Shown: positions 5,264 through 5,697 of the stretch, piece after piece
Numbering within the stretch: position 1 is the first letter of the stretch
Layout of the letters: each line of letters begins with the position of its first letter
Origin: Patescibacteria group bacterium
Lineage (GTDB): Bacteria > Patescibacteriota > Microgenomatia > UBA1400 > MFAQ01
Assembly (NCBI GenBank): GCA_018817845.1
Contig: JAHITH010000104.1
Span: forward strand, 1-5,697
Reading direction: 5' to 3'
Length of the DNA stretch: 5,697 nt
Notes under the pieces: model-generated
Seen by the model: only the letters and a program-made list of their open reading frames with translations
What the model was told of the DNA's origin: nothing
The model's database searches: none
Program-made: the position numbers and the translations under genes

Positions 5264-5697
5264 CAAAATGGAATATCATCATTAATATCCTCAGTCGTTA
5301 CCTTCTTCACCTCTTTCGTCATCCCAGATTTAGTCTGGGATCCATCCTCAACCACGTCTCCATCCGGGTTAAATACTTCTTGACTCACTTGATTAGCATC
5401 AAATCCAGGATCTCCTCCTTGTGATCCGCTACTAGACGATCCATCTCTTGGTGCTCCCAAAGCAATCATCTCATCTATCACCACCTCTGTAGTCTGCCTA
5501 TCTTCACCTTCCTTGGTCTGCCAATTCCTAGTCTGCAAACGACCTTGAACATAAACTTTTCTTCCCTTATGTAAAATTTCTGCACAAATCTCGCCCAACT
5601 TGGCCCAAGCAACCAATCTATGAAACTGAACATCTTCTTGTTTCTGACCGTCCTTCCCGGTCCAATTCCTATTCGTAGCAACGCTAAACGTACAAAC
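5263..5697 (-). CDS. ssb: Single-stranded DNA-binding protein, 3' part (5' end outside the window)
   Basis: Binds single-stranded DNA in replication, repair and recombination. The frame is open to the window edge: 144 residues are visible, beginning VCTFSVATNRNWTGKDGQ and continuing FHRLVAWAKLGEIC, KVYVQGRLQTRNW and TTEVVIDEMIALG, all standard OB-fold SSB segments. Only about 20-30 N-terminal residues should be missing. The TTG at 5616 is the Leu of HRLVAW, not a start. From about residue 84 a Gly/Ser/Asp-rich linker leads to the acidic tip EDINDDIPF, the conserved partner-protein docking site. Within the linker, residues around 118-128 (DGSQTKSGMTK) are encoded by a 26-bp palindromic DNA element. 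The TGA stop overlaps the rpsR ATG by one base. Confidence 0.97.
   Translation of the reverse strand, partial: VCTFSVATNRNWTGKDGQKQEDVQFHRLVAWAKLGEICAEILHKGRKVYVQGRLQTRNWQTKEGEDRQTTEVVIDEMIALGAPRDGSSSSGSQGGDPGFDANQVSQEVFNPDGDVVEDGSQTKSGMTKEVKKVTTEDINDDIPF
5317..5342 (+). repeat. 26-bp palindromic repeat element inside ssb (copy 2)
   Basis: On the + strand: CGTC, arm ATCCCAGA (5321-5328), loop TTTAG, arm TCTGGGAT (5334-5341), then C. Length, arm size, loop size, left end CGTCATCC and right end GGATC are identical to copy 1 at 3680-3705. The four inner stem bases differ (CAGA/TCTG against TGAA/TTCA) but stay complementary, and the loop differs. The palindrome starts at codon position 3 of ssb, one frame off from copy 1, so the encoded peptide is unrelated (SQTKSGM region). 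It sits in the disordered linker, leaving the OB fold and the DDIPF tip untouched. Confidence 0.82.

Noticed and set aside
5264..5266. TTG at 5266-5264 as the rpsR start
   Set aside because: The next codon is ATG, forming the TGATG overlap with ssb and giving the usual MAK... start of bS18.
5057..5383. A 108-codon + strand frame opposite rpsR and ssb
   Set aside because: It shadows two clearly identified genes, shows no family signature and has no start context.
5478..5681. A 67-codon minus-strand frame overlapping ssb
   Set aside because: It lies within the conserved OB-fold coding region in another frame and has no recognisable content.

Overview
The window is almost wall-to-wall coding sequence: eight genes in two convergent blocks, with only three bases (5021-5023) outside any gene. 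Five of the six same-strand junctions overlap by 1 or 4 nt (TAATG, ATGA, TGATG), and the two blocks overlap tail to tail by 11 bp. This compactness, the short release factor, the standard use of TGA as a stop and the moderate AT content suggest a streamlined bacterial genome, most likely a Candidate Phyla Radiation (Patescibacteria) member. The phylum-level guess is inference, not something a single marker here proves.

Left block, + strand (1-2686): the 3' part of hisS (histidyl-tRNA synthetase), a ten-helix EamA/DMT-family transporter, rpmE (zinc-type ribosomal protein bL31 with a Lys-rich tail) and prfA (peptide chain release factor 1). Three of the four serve translation. rpmE close to prfA is an arrangement also known in Firmicutes. 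The release factor keeps the stop-codon-reading and GGQ motifs but lacks roughly the first 40-45 residues of domain 1 and part of the C-terminal tail.

Right block, - strand, read right to left (5697-2676): the 3' part of ssb (single-strand DNA-binding protein, with the DDIPF tip), rpsR (zinc-type bS18), an S41 carboxy-terminal processing protease and an HtrA/DegP-type S1C serine protease. ssb-rpsR is the downstream part of the classic rpsF-ssb-rpsR operon. Here two membrane-anchored PDZ proteases follow it, probably in the same transcript.

The most interesting structure is not a gene. Two 26-bp palindromic elements of identical geometry sit inside coding sequence: one in the linker after the DegP signal segment (3680-3705), the other in the SSB linker (5317-5342). 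Both begin CGTCATCC and end GGATC, and both have 8-bp arms around a 5-nt loop. Their inner stem bases differ but stay complementary, and they are read in different frames. They look like members of a dispersed palindromic repeat family that has entered disordered parts of proteins. The window also shows a marked C-over-G excess on the + strand in most of the regions inspected, whichever strand is coding. No RNA gene, CRISPR array, insertion sequence, promoter or factor-independent terminator was seen.
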